Positions 44,903 through 53,952 of a DNA stretch of 64,000 bases are shown one piece after another. The DNA comes from JAIVGV01 sp036389335. GTDB lineage: Bacteria > Acidobacteriota > Blastocatellia > Pyrinomonadales > Pyrinomonadaceae. The notes beneath the pieces were generated by a model that did no database searches, had not been told where the DNA came from, and saw nothing but the letters and a program-made list of their open reading frames with translations. The DNA lies in contig DASVQC010000108.1 of assembly GCA_036389335.1 (NCBI GenBank), forward strand, positions 16,440-80,439. The letters run 5' to 3'. Every line of letters starts with the position of its first letter. Within the stretch, counting starts at the first letter, position 1. The translations under genes and the position numbers were made by a program.

Positions 44903-46235
44903 GGTGCGGGAACCGGCGAAGAGTTTGGTGGAGACGGTCGCGCGCGGCGACGCGGGCGCGCTCGCCCGCGTGCTGCGGCGGATCGCGGGCCGCAACGTCG
45001 CGCTCGACGCCGAGGCGTTGGAGCGCGCGGCGAAGATCGTCGAGGACGTGCGGCGGCGCGGCGACGCGGCGCTCGTCGATTACGCGCGGCAGTTTGACGG
45101 CGTCGAGATGAGGCCCGCGGAGCTGCGGGTCGGCGAAGAGGGCCTGCGCCGCGCCGCCGCGCGGGCTAACGCCCACGTGCTCGCCGCGCTGCGCGAGAGC
45201 ATCAAGCAGGTTCGCGCCTTCCACGAGTTCGAGCGGCAGGAGTCGTGGGAGGTGGAGACCGCGAACGGCGTCCGCCTCGGCCAGCGCGTCGCGCCCGTCG
45301 GCGGGGCGGGCCTCTACGTGCCCGGGGGGACGGCGAGCTACCCGTCTTCGGTGGTGATGAACGTCGTTCCGGCGCAGGTCGCGGGCGTCAGCCGCGTCGT
45401 GGTGACGACGCCGCCGCGCGCGCTCGACGAGAGCCCGGCGGTCAGCGCGGCGCTCGTCGAATTGGGCGTGACGGAGGTCTACGCCGTCGGCGGCGCGCAG
45501 GCCATCGCCGCGCTCGCCTACGGGACGGAGACGGTGCCGCGCGTAGACGTCATCACGGGGCCCGGCAACAAGTACGTGGCGGCGGCCAAGAAGCTGGTCT
45601 TCGGGGCGGTCGGCATCGACTCCATCGCGGGGCCGACCGAGGTCGTCGTCGTCGCGGACGAGACGGCGCGCGCCGACTTCGTCGCCGCAGACATGCTCGC
45701 GCAGGCGGAGCACGGCGAAGACGCCTCAGCCGTGCTCATCACGACCAGCGACGCGCTCGCGCTCGCGACGGCGCGCGAGCTGGCGCGGCAGGCGCGAGAC
45801 CTGCCGCGCCGCCCCGTGGTCGAGCAGTCGCTCGCGCGCTACGGGGCGATCATCGTGGTCGGGGGCGCGGGGGAAGCTTGCGCGTTGGTGAACGAGTTGG
45901 CCCCCGAACACCTTGAGATCATCGCGCGCGGGGAGCAGGAGATCGCCGACGGGGTTCGCAACGCGGGGGCCATCTTCTTCGGGGCGCACGCGCCGGAGGC
46001 GGTGGGCGATTACATCGCGGGGCCGAACCACGTGCTGCCCACGGGCGGCGCGGCGCGCTTCTCCTCCGCGCTCGGCGTCGGAAACTTCCTCAAGCGAACC
46101 AGCGTCATCAGGTACACGCGCGCGGAGCTTGAGAGAACCGCGCCGATGATCGCGGCGCTGGCCGGGGCCGAAGGGCTCGACGCGCACGCGCGCTCGGCCA
46201 TGATCCGTCTGGAAAGGGGTGAGCCTGATGCCTAG
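44895..46235 (+). CDS. hisD: Histidinol dehydrogenase HisD
   Basis: A 446-residue zinc enzyme for the last two steps, histidinol to histidine. RVAPVGGAGLYVPGGTASYP, GGAQAIAALAYGTETVPRVD, GPGNKYVAAAKKLVFG and AGPNHVLPTGGAARFSSALG are conserved. GTG 44895 overlaps the hisG stop; GTG 44904 is an alternative start. Confidence 0.95.
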   Translation: MTEVREPAKSLVETVARGDAGALARVLRRIAGRNVALDAEALERAAKIVEDVRRRGDAALVDYARQFDGVEMRPAELRVGEEGLRRAAARANAHVLAALRESIKQVRAFHEFERQESWEVETANGVRLGQRVAPVGGAGLYVPGGTASYPSSVVMNVVPAQVAGVSRVVVTTPPRALDESPAVSAALVELGVTEVYAVGGAQAIAALAYGTETVPRVDVITGPGNKYVAAAKKLVFGAVGIDSIAGPTEVVVVADETARADFVAADMLAQAEHGEDASAVLITTSDALALATARELARQARDLPRRPVVEQSLARYGAIIVVGGAGEACALVNELAPEHLEIIARGEQEIADGVRNAGAIFFGAHAPEAVGDYIAGPNHVLPTGGAARFSSALGVGNFLKRTSVIRYTRAELERTAPMIAALAGAEGLDAHARSAMIRLERGEPDA

Positions 46236-47298
46236 CCCGACCGAGAGCGTCAAAGCGCGCGTGCGGGCCCTGCGCCCCTACTCGCTCAGCCCCGACCGGG
46301 CGCGCGTCAAGCTCAACCAGAACGAGAACCCGTGGGACGCCGACGCCGCCGTCAAGCGGGAGACTCTCGCGCGCCTGCGCGGGCGCGCGTGGTCGCGCTA
46401 CCCCGACTTCGTGCCCGCCTCGCTGCACGAGCGGCTCGCGGCTTTCGCCGGGTGGCGGCCCGACGGCGTCATCGCGGGCAACGGCTCGAACGAGTTGATC
46501 CAAGCCCTGATGATGGTCACGGTCGGCGAGGGCGCGCGCGTCGTCATCTCCGAGCCGACCTTCGCGCTCTACCGGCAGATCGCCACGATCCTCGGCGGCG
46601 AGGTCGTCAGCGTCCCGCTCACGCCCGCGTTCCAGTACGACACGGAGGCGCTCGGCGGCGCGATTGAAGCGTCGCAGCCCGCGCTGACGATCATCTGTTC
46701 GCCGAACAACCCGACCGGCTGCGTGATGTCGCTCGACGCGCTCGACGCGCTCGCCGAAGCCTCGCGCGGGCTCGTCGTCGTCGACGAAGCCTACTTCGAG
46801 TTCGCGGGCGCGACGGCGGTGCCGCTCATCGAGCGACGCCCGAACGTGGTCGTCCTCCGCACCTTCTCGAAGGCGATGGCGATGGCCGCGCTGCGCGTCG
46901 GCTACCTGCTGGCCGCGCCCGAGCTGGCGCGCGAGGTGGCGAAGGCCGTCCTCCCCTACAACCTCAACGCCGTCTCGCAGACAGCCGCCGAGGTCGCCGT
47001 CGAGATGTACGAGGCGCAGCTCAGGCCGCTCGTCGAGAAGATCGTCGGCGAGCGCGAGCGGCTCTACGACGAGCTTTCGCGCGTCGCCGGACTTCTCCCC
47101 GTCCGCTCGCGCGCGAACTTCATGATCGTCCGCTCGTCGATGGAGCCGCGCCGCGTCTTCGCAGAGCTGCTGGAGCGCGACATCCTCGTCCGCGACGTGA
47201 GCGGCTACCCGATGCTCAAAGACTACTTCCGCGTGAACGCGGGGACGCCCGCCGAGAACGACCTCCTCGTCGCGGCCCTCCGGGAGATTTTCACATGA
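46228..47298 (+). CDS. hisC: Histidinol-phosphate aminotransferase HisC
   Basis: About 356 residues from ATG 46228, preceded by AAAGGGG and overlapping hisD by 8 bases. A PLP-dependent class I/II aminotransferase: KLNQNENPW, IAGNGSNELIQ, CSPNNPTG, VVDEAYFEFAG and the PLP-lysine segment TFSKAMAMAALRVGY. Converts imidazole-acetol phosphate to histidinol phosphate. Confidence 0.94.
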   Translation: MPSPTESVKARVRALRPYSLSPDRARVKLNQNENPWDADAAVKRETLARLRGRAWSRYPDFVPASLHERLAAFAGWRPDGVIAGNGSNELIQALMMVTVGEGARVVISEPTFALYRQIATILGGEVVSVPLTPAFQYDTEALGGAIEASQPALTIICSPNNPTGCVMSLDALDALAEASRGLVVVDEAYFEFAGATAVPLIERRPNVVVLRTFSKAMAMAALRVGYLLAAPELAREVAKAVLPYNLNAVSQTAAEVAVEMYEAQLRPLVEKIVGERERLYDELSRVAGLLPVRSRANFMIVRSSMEPRRVFAELLERDILVRDVSGYPMLKDYFRVNAGTPAENDLLVAALREIFT

Positions 47299-47936
47299 CG
47301 ACTAACTTAACGACCGACGACGCGCAGGCGGACGCCGCCCGCACGGCGGGCGCGCGCACGGCCACCGTGCGGCGGCAGACGAAGGAGACGGACGTGCGCG
47401 TCTCGCTCACGCTCGACGGGCGCGGCGACGCGCGGATCAGCACGGGCGTGCCGTTCCTCGATCACATGCTCGAACTGTTCGCGCGCCACGGCCTCTTCGA
47501 CCTCGACGTGGAGTGTCGCGGCGACCTGCACATCGACGATCACCACTCGGTCGAGGACGTCGCCATCACCGTCGGCCAAGCCTTAGCCGAGGCGCTCGGC
47601 GACAAGCGCGGCGTCACGCGCTACGGCGCGGGGCTCGTGCCGATGGACGAGAGCCTGTGCCGCGCCGTGGTCGATCTCTCCGGTCGCTTCTACCTCGTCT
47701 ACGAAGTGGAGACGCGCCGACAACTGATCGGCAACTTTTCGGTCGAGCTGGCGGAGCACTTCTGGCGCTCCTTCGCCGAGGCCGCGCGCATGAACCTCCA
47801 CATCGATCTCCTGCGCGGGCGCAACACGCACCACATCCTCGAAGCCACGTTCAAGGCGACGGCGCGCGCGCTGCGTCAGGCGGTCGAGCGCGACCCGCGC
47901 GTCGCGGGCGTCCCCAGCACGAAAGGGGCGCTCTGA
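47295..47936 (+). CDS. hisB: Imidazoleglycerol-phosphate dehydratase HisB
   Basis: A 213-residue monofunctional dehydratase. GVPFLDHMLELFARHG, DDHHSVEDVAI and GRNTHHILEATFKA contribute the manganese-binding histidines. No phosphatase domain, consistent with a separate hisN gene in this operon. ATGA overlap with hisC. The first 20 residues are a non-conserved extension. Confidence 0.95.
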   Translation: MTTNLTTDDAQADAARTAGARTATVRRQTKETDVRVSLTLDGRGDARISTGVPFLDHMLELFARHGLFDLDVECRGDLHIDDHHSVEDVAITVGQALAEALGDKRGVTRYGAGLVPMDESLCRAVVDLSGRFYLVYEVETRRQLIGNFSVELAEHFWRSFAEAARMNLHIDLLRGRNTHHILEATFKATARALRQAVERDPRVAGVPSTKGAL

Positions 47937-47941
47937 AGGCC

Positions 47942-48562
47942 GTGGCGCGCGTGGCGATCATCGACTACGGGGTGGGCAACCTCCGCTCGGTGGAGAAGGC
48001 GTTCGCGGCGGCGGGCTCCGACGCGGTCGTGAGCGGCGACGAGCGCGTGCTGCGCGAGGCCGAAGCCCTCGTGCTGCCGGGCGTCGGCGCGTTCGCCGCG
48101 TGCATGGGCGCGCTCCGCGCGCGGGGCTTCGACCGGCTCGTCCGCGAGCGCGCGGGCGAGGGCGTGCCGCTGCTCGGCGTGTGCGTCGGGATGCAGATGC
48201 TCTTCGAGGAGTCGGAGGAGTTCGGGCGAAGCGAGGGGCTGGGGCTGTTGAAGGGGCGCGTGCGCCGCTTCGGCGACGCCCTGCGCGTCCCGCACGTCGG
48301 CTGGAACCGGGTGCGTGCGAAGAGGCCGCACGCGCTCTTCGACGGCGTCGAGGGCGGGGCGTTCTTCTACTTCGTCCACTCTTACTACTGCGAGGCGGGC
48401 GACACGTCGGACGCCGTCGGCGAGACCGAATACGGCGTCGCCTACGCCTCCGTCGTCGCGCGCGGCGCGGTCTGCGGCGTGCAGTTCCACCCGGAGAAGA
48501 GTCAGGCGGCGGGGCTGCGCCTGCTCCGCAACTTCGCCGACAGCGCCGGGGGGGCGCGCTGA
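47942..48562 (+). CDS. hisH: Imidazole glycerol phosphate synthase glutaminase subunit HisH
   Basis: About 206 residues. IIDYGVGNLRSVEKA, LPGVGAFAACM, the nucleophile Cys in LLGVCVGMQMLFE and the His/Glu pair in VQFHPEKSQ define the class I glutaminase. It delivers ammonia to HisF. Start either GTG 47942 or GTG 47951; the latter is better spaced from an AAGG. Confidence 0.93.
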   Translation: MARVAIIDYGVGNLRSVEKAFAAAGSDAVVSGDERVLREAEALVLPGVGAFAACMGALRARGFDRLVRERAGEGVPLLGVCVGMQMLFEESEEFGRSEGLGLLKGRVRRFGDALRVPHVGWNRVRAKRPHALFDGVEGGAFFYFVHSYYCEAGDTSDAVGETEYGVAYASVVARGAVCGVQFHPEKSQAAGLRLLRNFADSAGGAR

Positions 48563-48568
48563 CCGGCC

Positions 48569-49336
48569 ATGCTCGCCAAGCGCATCATTCCGTGTCTCGA
48601 CGTCGACCGCGGGCGGGTGGTCAAAGGCGTGCGCTTCGTGTCGCTCGCGGACGCGGGCGACCCCGTAGAGCAGGCGCGCCGCTACGACGCCGAGGGCGCG
48701 GACGAGCTGGTGTTCCTCGACATCACCGCTTCGAGCGACAAGCGCGCCATCATCATCAACCTCGTGCGCCGCGTGGCCGACGAGGTCTTCATCCCCTTCA
48801 CGGTCGGCGGCGGGCTCAACTCCGCGGAAGACGTGCGCGCCGTCCTGCGCGCGGGGGCCGACAAGGTCTCGCTCAACACGGCGGCGGTCGAGCGACCGCG
48901 ACTGATCGGCGAGGGGGCCGAGACGTTCGGCAGCCAGTGCATGATGGTGGCGATTGACGCGCGCCGCAGGGAAGAGGGCGACGCGGCGCGCGGCTGGGAG
49001 GTGTTCACGCACGGCGGGCGGCGGCGGGCGGGGCTCGACGCCGTCGAATGGGCGGCGCGCGCCGAGGCTCTGGGCGCGGGCGAGATACTCCTGACCAGCA
49101 TGGATCGCGACGGCACGGGCGAGGGCTACGACATAGAGCTTTTGCGCGCCGTCAACGACGCGGTGAAAATACCCGTCATCGCCTCCGGGGGCGCGGGCCG
49201 CCTCGAACACTTCCACGAGGCGTTGACGGCGGGCGGGGCGAGCGCGGTGCTCGCCGCCTCGCTCTTCCACTTCGGGCGTTTCAAGATCGCGGAGGTCAAG
49301 GCAGACTTGCGCGCGCGGGGGGTGACGGTGAGATGA
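48569..49336 (+). CDS. hisF: Imidazole glycerol phosphate synthase cyclase subunit HisF
   Basis: A 255-residue (beta/alpha)8 enzyme. IPCLDVDRGRVVKG with catalytic Asp11-equivalent, ELVFLDITASSDKR, PFTVGGGLNS and LTSMDRDGTGEGYD with the second catalytic Asp are conserved. Follows hisH directly, as expected for its partner. Confidence 0.96.
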   Translation: MLAKRIIPCLDVDRGRVVKGVRFVSLADAGDPVEQARRYDAEGADELVFLDITASSDKRAIIINLVRRVADEVFIPFTVGGGLNSAEDVRAVLRAGADKVSLNTAAVERPRLIGEGAETFGSQCMMVAIDARRREEGDAARGWEVFTHGGRRRAGLDAVEWAARAEALGAGEILLTSMDRDGTGEGYDIELLRAVNDAVKIPVIASGGAGRLEHFHEALTAGGASAVLAASLFHFGRFKIAEVKADLRARGVTVR

Positions 49337-49992
49337 AGGTGCGTGTCGAGGACTTGAAGTTTGACGAGCGCGGGCTCGCCCCCGCCGTCGTGCAGGACGC
49401 GAAGACGCGCGAGGTGCTGACGCTCGCCTACGTGAACGAAGAGAGCGTCCGGCGCACGCTCTCGACCGGGGAGACGTGGTTCTGGTCGAGGTCGCGCTCT
49501 GAGTTGTGGCACAAGGGCGCGACCTCCGGCAACACGCAGCGCGTCGTCGGGATGAAGGTCGACTGCGACGCCGACGCGCTCGTCATTCTCGTCGAGACGG
49601 CGGGGCCCGCCTGCCACACGGGCGAGTCGTCCTGCTTCCACAATCGGGTAGAGGGCGCGGACGACGAAGAGTCGAGCGCAGAAGAACCGCCCGACCTCGG
49701 GCGCGCTCTGCGCGAGCTGCACTCCGTCGTCGAGTCGAGGCGCAGGGAGAGGCCCGAAGGGTCTTACACCACTTACCTCTTCGAGCGCGGTCTGGACAAG
49801 ATTCTGAAGAAGGTCGGCGAAGAGGCGACGGAGACGGTCATCGCCGCCAAGAACGGCGACGACGGCGCGCTCGTCTCGGAGACCGCCGATCTCATCTACC
49901 ACCTCGTCGTGATGCTGGCCGAGCGCGGCGTCCACCCCGACGAAGTCGGTGGCGAGCTGGCGCGCCGCGGCGCGGAAGGGAGGCGGCGTTGA
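49333..49992 (+). CDS. hisI: Bifunctional phosphoribosyl-AMP cyclohydrolase / phosphoribosyl-ATP pyrophosphatase HisIE
   Basis: A 219-residue fusion. N-terminal cyclohydrolase: VLTLAYVNEES, WFWSRSRSELWHKGATSGNT, DCDADALVILVE and CHTGESSCF. C-terminal pyrophosphatase: SYTTYLFERGLDKILKKVGE and ETADLIYHLVVMLAE. ATGA overlap with hisF, and its own stop overlaps the TTG of the next gene. Confidence 0.95.
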   Translation: MKVRVEDLKFDERGLAPAVVQDAKTREVLTLAYVNEESVRRTLSTGETWFWSRSRSELWHKGATSGNTQRVVGMKVDCDADALVILVETAGPACHTGESSCFHNRVEGADDEESSAEEPPDLGRALRELHSVVESRRRERPEGSYTTYLFERGLDKILKKVGEEATETVIAAKNGDDGALVSETADLIYHLVVMLAERGVHPDEVGGELARRGAEGRRR

Positions 49993-50771
49993 GAGAGGGC
50001 GCGCGCGAGTTGCAAGAGCTGACGGATTTCGCCGTGCGCCTCGCGCGCGAGGCGGGCGAGATCACCCGCGGCTACTTCCGCGGCTCGTTCGTCGCCGAGC
50101 GCAAGCGGGACGGCTCGCCCGTCACCGTGGCCGACCGCGAGGCCGAGGGCCACCTGCGACGCGCCATCTCGGCGGCCTTCCCCGACGACGCGATCCACGG
50201 CGAGGAGGAGGGCGAGCGCGAGGGCGCGTCGGATCGGCGCTGGATCATCGACCCCATCGACGGCACCTATTCGTTCGTCCGCGGCGTGCCGCTCTTCGGC
50301 GTGCTGATCGGGCTGGAGATCGGGGGGGAGGTGGCCCTCGGCGTCGTGAACCTGCCCGCGCTGCACGAGTTGATCCACGCGGCGCGCGGGCTGGGCTGCT
50401 TCCTGAACGGCGAGCCCGCGCGCGTCTCCGCGGCGCGCTCGCTCGACGAGGCGCTGCTGCTCTCGACCGACTTCGGGACGTGCGAAAGGTACGGCTTCGG
50501 CGCGGCGGCTGAGAGGCTGCAATCACGCGCCGCCGCGCGCCGCACGTGGGGCGACTGCTACGGGCACGTCCTCGTCGCCACCGGGCGGGCCGACGTGATG
50601 CTCGACCCCGTCATGAACGTCTGGGATTGCGCCGCGCTCCAGCCGATCATCGAGGAGGCGGGGGGCACTTTCACCGACTGGGGCGGGCGGCGCACGATCC
50701 GCGGCGGCAACGCCGTCTCCACCAACGGCGCGCTGTTCGAGAGCGTGATGGACGCGATCCGGGGGGCGTAG
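49989..50771 (+). CDS. hisN: Inositol-monophosphatase-type histidinol-phosphatase HisN
   Basis: About 260 residues from TTG 49989, which overlaps the hisIE stop in the pattern of this operon. Metal-binding motifs of the FIG superfamily: HGEEEGE, DPIDGTYSFVRG and MNVWDCAALQPIIEEAGG. The operon position and a HisB without a phosphatase domain support histidinol-phosphate as the substrate. Confidence 0.88.
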   Translation: MREGARELQELTDFAVRLAREAGEITRGYFRGSFVAERKRDGSPVTVADREAEGHLRRAISAAFPDDAIHGEEEGEREGASDRRWIIDPIDGTYSFVRGVPLFGVLIGLEIGGEVALGVVNLPALHELIHAARGLGCFLNGEPARVSAARSLDEALLLSTDFGTCERYGFGAAAERLQSRAAARRTWGDCYGHVLVATGRADVMLDPVMNVWDCAALQPIIEEAGGTFTDWGGRRTIRGGNAVSTNGALFESVMDAIRGA

Positions 50772-51577
50772 TGGAAGCGATCTTAATTATCCCCGCCATC
50801 GATCTCCGCGGCGGTCGCTGCGTGCGACTCGCGCAGGGGCGGCGCGCGGACGTGAAAGTCTACGGCGACGACCCGGCGGAGGTGGCGCGCGACTTCGAGT
50901 CGCAGGGCGCGCGCATGCTGCACGTGGTCAACCTCGACGCGGCTTTCGACGAAGACGACTCGCTCAACCGCGAGGCGGCGCTGCGGATCATGCGCGCGGT
51001 CAACGTCCCCGTGCAGTTCGGCGGGGGGCTGAGGGGCGAGCGCGCCGTCGAAAGTTTGATCGAGGCGGGAGCGTCCGGAGTCGTCGTCGGCACGCTGGCG
51101 GTCGAATCGCCCGCGACGCTGGAAAATCTCGTGCGGCGCTTCGGCAGCCGCATCGCGGTCGGCATCGACGCGAGGGACGGCGTGGTTAAAACGCGCGGGT
51201 GGGAGCGGGACGCGGGGCTGTCGGCGATAGAGCTTGCGCGCCGCGTCGCCGCCGTCGGCGTCGGGCGCGTCGTCTACACCGACATCGCGCGCGACGGGAT
51301 GATGGTCGGGGTCAACGTCGAGCAGACGTGCGCCGTGGCGCGCGATTCCGGCCTGAAGGTGACGGCCTCGGGCGGCGTCTCCTCGGCTGCGGACGTCGAA
51401 CGCCTCGCGCGGGCGGGCCCCGACTGCGGCGTCGATAGCGTGATCGTCGGTCGCGCGCTCTACGAGGGGCGGCTCACGCTCGAAGAGGCGTTCGCGGCGG
51501 CGAGCCCTTCGCCGGCCAACCGATCCCCGGAAGACTCTGTATCGCGACGATTGCGGCTGCGTCCCCGCCGGGCGTAG
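50771..51577 (+). CDS. hisA: ProFAR isomerase HisA
   Basis: About 268 residues from GTG 50771, overlapping the hisN stop by one base. IIPAIDLRGGRCVRL with catalytic Asp, VVNLDAAFDE, VQFGGGLR and VVYTDIARDGMMVGVN with the second Asp are conserved. The last 25 residues after EEAFAAAS are an Arg-rich extension. Placing hisA last, after hisN, rather than between hisH and hisF is less common. No terminator in the 16 bases before the convergent neighbour. Confidence 0.93.
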   Translation: MEAILIIPAIDLRGGRCVRLAQGRRADVKVYGDDPAEVARDFESQGARMLHVVNLDAAFDEDDSLNREAALRIMRAVNVPVQFGGGLRGERAVESLIEAGASGVVVGTLAVESPATLENLVRRFGSRIAVGIDARDGVVKTRGWERDAGLSAIELARRVAAVGVGRVVYTDIARDGMMVGVNVEQTCAVARDSGLKVTASGGVSSAADVERLARAGPDCGVDSVIVGRALYEGRLTLEEAFAAASPSPANRSPEDSVSRRLRLRPRRA

Positions 51578-51593
51578 GCGACGCGCGCGCGTC

Positions 51594-52721
51594 TTACCGG
51601 GCGGAGGCGTCGAGCAGCTCTTTCAGATACTGCCCCCAGACGGCGGGGAGCGAGTGCGTGCCGTGGCCGCGCGTCCGGTCGCTCGTGGGGATGAGGACGT
51701 AGCGACCGCGCGCGACGCGCTTGATGCCCTGCTCCATGACGCCCAGCTCCGGCGGGTTCACCTGATCGTCAGCCGAGTTGACGGCGACGAGCGGGGCTTT
51801 GATCTTTTCGAGATCGGGGGCGGGGTCGTAGTCGCGCGAGGAGTCGAACTGGTAGAGCATGTCGTTGGCGTCGAACTGCCGCCGGTAGCTCTCGACCATC
51901 TGGTCAAAGAACTTGTCCGCCGCGTCGCGCGTCGGCGCTTGCTTCTGCCATTGCAGGGGGCTGCTGACCATGAAGACGAGCGTGTAGATCGCGGCGTCGA
52001 GGCCGCGCGGCTGCCGCTTGTACTCGCCGTTCTGCCATTCGGGATCGTTGCGGATCGAGTCCGTGACCATGCGCCGCATCATGCGGTTGCGCCCGGCGAT
52101 CTCGGCGGGCAGACTCGCGAGCGGCATCAGCGCGTCCATGAAGTCGGGGTAGGTCTCGCCCCACAGCCACGTCTGCATCCCGCCCATCGAAGTGCCCATC
52201 ACGAGCCGCAGGTGGTTGACCCCGAGCTTCTCGGTCAACAGGCGGTGCTGCGCCTCGACCATGTCGCGGTAGCCGTAATGGGGAAAGCGCGCGCGCAGCC
52301 CGTCCGAGGGCTTGCTCGACGCGCCGTGCCCGACGGCGTCCGGCAGGACGATGAAATACTTCGTCGCGTCGAGCAGAGCGCCGCGGCTGAAGAGGACGCC
52401 CGCGAACTGCGGGCGGAGGAACGAGCGACCGTTGCCGCCCGTGCCGTGCATGACGAGCACGGCGTTGCGCACCACGCCCGCCGCGTCGCGCACGGGCGTG
52501 CCCAGAGTCGTGTAGTGGAGCTTCAGCTCCGGCAGCGTCTCGCCGCTTTTGAAGCGGAAGTCGCGGACGACGTAATCGCCTTCGACGGGCGCGGGGTAGT
52601 CCGGCGTCGCCGCCGCCTGCGCGCCGCCCGCGGCGCGACCGGTCGCCTGCGCCGCGGCGGCCCCGCACGCGAGCGCCCACAGGGCGACGCAGAGCGCGGC
52701 TGAGATCAAGTTGCGTCTCAT
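51594..52721 (-). CDS. Exported alpha/beta hydrolase related to homoserine O-acetyltransferase
   Basis: About 375 residues from ATG 52721 (AAGG eight bases upstream). A signal peptide (ALCVALWALACGAAAAQA) precedes a MetX-like fold: VLVMHGTGGNGRSFL, nucleophile Ser178 in MGTSMGGMQTW, Asp in VNSADDQVNPPE and His in GHGTHSLPA. True MetX is cytoplasmic; the signal peptide and the GTSMGG rather than GGSMGG elbow suggest a hydrolase of this branch rather than methionine synthesis. Confidence 0.8.
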   Translation of the reverse strand: MRRNLISAALCVALWALACGAAAAQATGRAAGGAQAAATPDYPAPVEGDYVVRDFRFKSGETLPELKLHYTTLGTPVRDAAGVVRNAVLVMHGTGGNGRSFLRPQFAGVLFSRGALLDATKYFIVLPDAVGHGASSKPSDGLRARFPHYGYRDMVEAQHRLLTEKLGVNHLRLVMGTSMGGMQTWLWGETYPDFMDALMPLASLPAEIAGRNRMMRRMVTDSIRNDPEWQNGEYKRQPRGLDAAIYTLVFMVSSPLQWQKQAPTRDAADKFFDQMVESYRRQFDANDMLYQFDSSRDYDPAPDLEKIKAPLVAVNSADDQVNPPELGVMEQGIKRVARGRYVLIPTSDRTRGHGTHSLPAVWGQYLKELLDASAR

Positions 52722-52751
52722 CGTCTTCACCTTTCCGTCAGAGGGATTGAC

Positions 52752-52878
52752 TCACCACAGAGGCGCAGAGGGCGAACTAAATGATGAAGTAGGAACGATG
52801 AACGATGAAGTGAAGACAAATGATTTTAACTTCATCGCTCATCGTTCCTACTCCGTCGTTCCCTCTGTGCTTGCGCCG
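52752..52878. repeat. Hub-and-arm palindrome, copy 6 (GATGAA arms)
   Basis: Outer words CACAGAGGCGCAGAGGG and CCCTCTGTGCTTGCGCC, inner arms ATGATGAAGTAGGAACGATG and its near-complement CATCGTTCCTACTCCGTCG, around hub GAAGACAAATGATTTTAACT. It mixes vocabulary of the 36976 palindrome with the hub of copies 1 and 4. The DUF427 stop is five bases beyond the right end. Confidence 0.82.
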
Positions 52879-52882
52879 CCGC

Positions 52883-53161
52883 CTATTCGACCTTCACGCC
52901 CTTCCAGAAGGCGACGCGATCTTTGATGTCCTGCGCCGCCTGCTTCGGCTGCGGGTAGTACCACGCGGCGTCCTTGTTCACCTCGCCGTTCGCCACCACG
53001 TCGTAGTAGCTCGCCTCGCCCTTCCAGGGGCAGGTCGTGTGCGTCGCGCTCTCGCGGAAGTGTTCGCGGCGGAGAGAGCCCGCGGGGAAGTAGTGGTTCC
53101 CTTCGACGACCACCGTCTCGTCGCTCTCCGCCAGCACCGCGTCTTTCCACACAGCTTTCAT
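52883..53161 (-). CDS. DUF427 family protein
   Basis: A 92-residue protein; GGGAGGG precedes ATG 53161, which fixes the start. MKAVWKDAVLAESDETVVVEGNHYFP matches the family start, TTCPWKGEASYYDV is its signature and AWYYPQPKQAAQDIKDRVAF closes it. A small beta-fold protein found widely; biochemical role not established. Confidence 0.88.
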   Translation of the reverse strand: MKAVWKDAVLAESDETVVVEGNHYFPAGSLRREHFRESATHTTCPWKGEASYYDVVANGEVNKDAAWYYPQPKQAAQDIKDRVAFWKGVKVE

Positions 53162-53319
53162 GAATCCCTCCCGATGCGTTGAAGTCGAAGTCGGCAATGT
53201 GTACTGTGATTCTCGTTACCGTATACAATAGAAATCCGCCGCGGGCCAGCCCGCCCCCGCGAAACCACGCCGCGCCCGGTCGGCGGCGACGCTTAACTCA
53301 AAACCCCGAGGCCGAGCCC

Positions 53320-53925
53320 GTGCAGGACGAGATCTCGATCACGAGCGAAGTGGACAGGCGCACCCCCGCGGTGTGCCGGTTCACGCTCGACCGCGCGCTC
53401 TACATCGGCACGAAGACGGTCGGCAACTACGCGGAAGCGCGCGGGATGCCGCTCGCGGAAAAACTTTTCGAGATCGAGGGCGTCGAGAAGATTCAACTGA
53501 TCGGGCGGCTGCTCGTCGTCACCAAATCAGACGGCGTCGGGTGGGACGCGATCACCGGGCGGGTCGAGGCGGTCGTCACCGCCTACTTCGTCTCGGGCTT
53601 GGCGCTCTCGCAGGACGAGATCAGGGATCACATGATGCTCGTCGGGCGCGGCGCGAGGGAGAAGGTGCAGTACCTGCTCGACCAACAGATCAACCCCGGA
53701 GTCGCCGCGCACGCGGGCTTCGTCGAACTCGTCGACGTCAGGGACGACACCGTCTACCTGCGTATGGGCGGGGGCTGTCAGGGGTGCGGCGCGGCTGACT
53801 TCACCTTGCGACAGGGCATCGAGTCCGTCATCCGCCGCGAAGTCCCCGAAATCCGCCGCGTGCTCGACGTCACCGATCACGCGGCGGGCGCTCACCCCTA
53901 CTACCGCAAAGACGGGGCGCGATAG
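53320..53925 (+). CDS. NfuA-like iron-sulfur scaffold with Nfu N-terminal domain
   Basis: About 201 residues from GTG 53320. The N-terminal half (RFTLDRALYIGTKTVGNYAE, EKIQLIGRLLVVTKSDGVGW) is the Nfu_N domain; the C-terminal half is the NifU-like domain with the cluster-binding C-x2-C in GGGCQGCGAADFT. It carries 4Fe-4S clusters to client proteins such as the many cluster enzymes here. Upstream in-frame codons look non-coding. The 158-base spacer shared with DUF427 contains TATACAAT, a possible -10. Confidence 0.85.
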   Translation: MQDEISITSEVDRRTPAVCRFTLDRALYIGTKTVGNYAEARGMPLAEKLFEIEGVEKIQLIGRLLVVTKSDGVGWDAITGRVEAVVTAYFVSGLALSQDEIRDHMMLVGRGAREKVQYLLDQQINPGVAAHAGFVELVDVRDDTVYLRMGGGCQGCGAADFTLRQGIESVIRREVPEIRRVLDVTDHAAGAHPYYRKDGAR

Positions 53926-53952
53926 TTGAACTGATCGCGGCGCGAGGCGCGA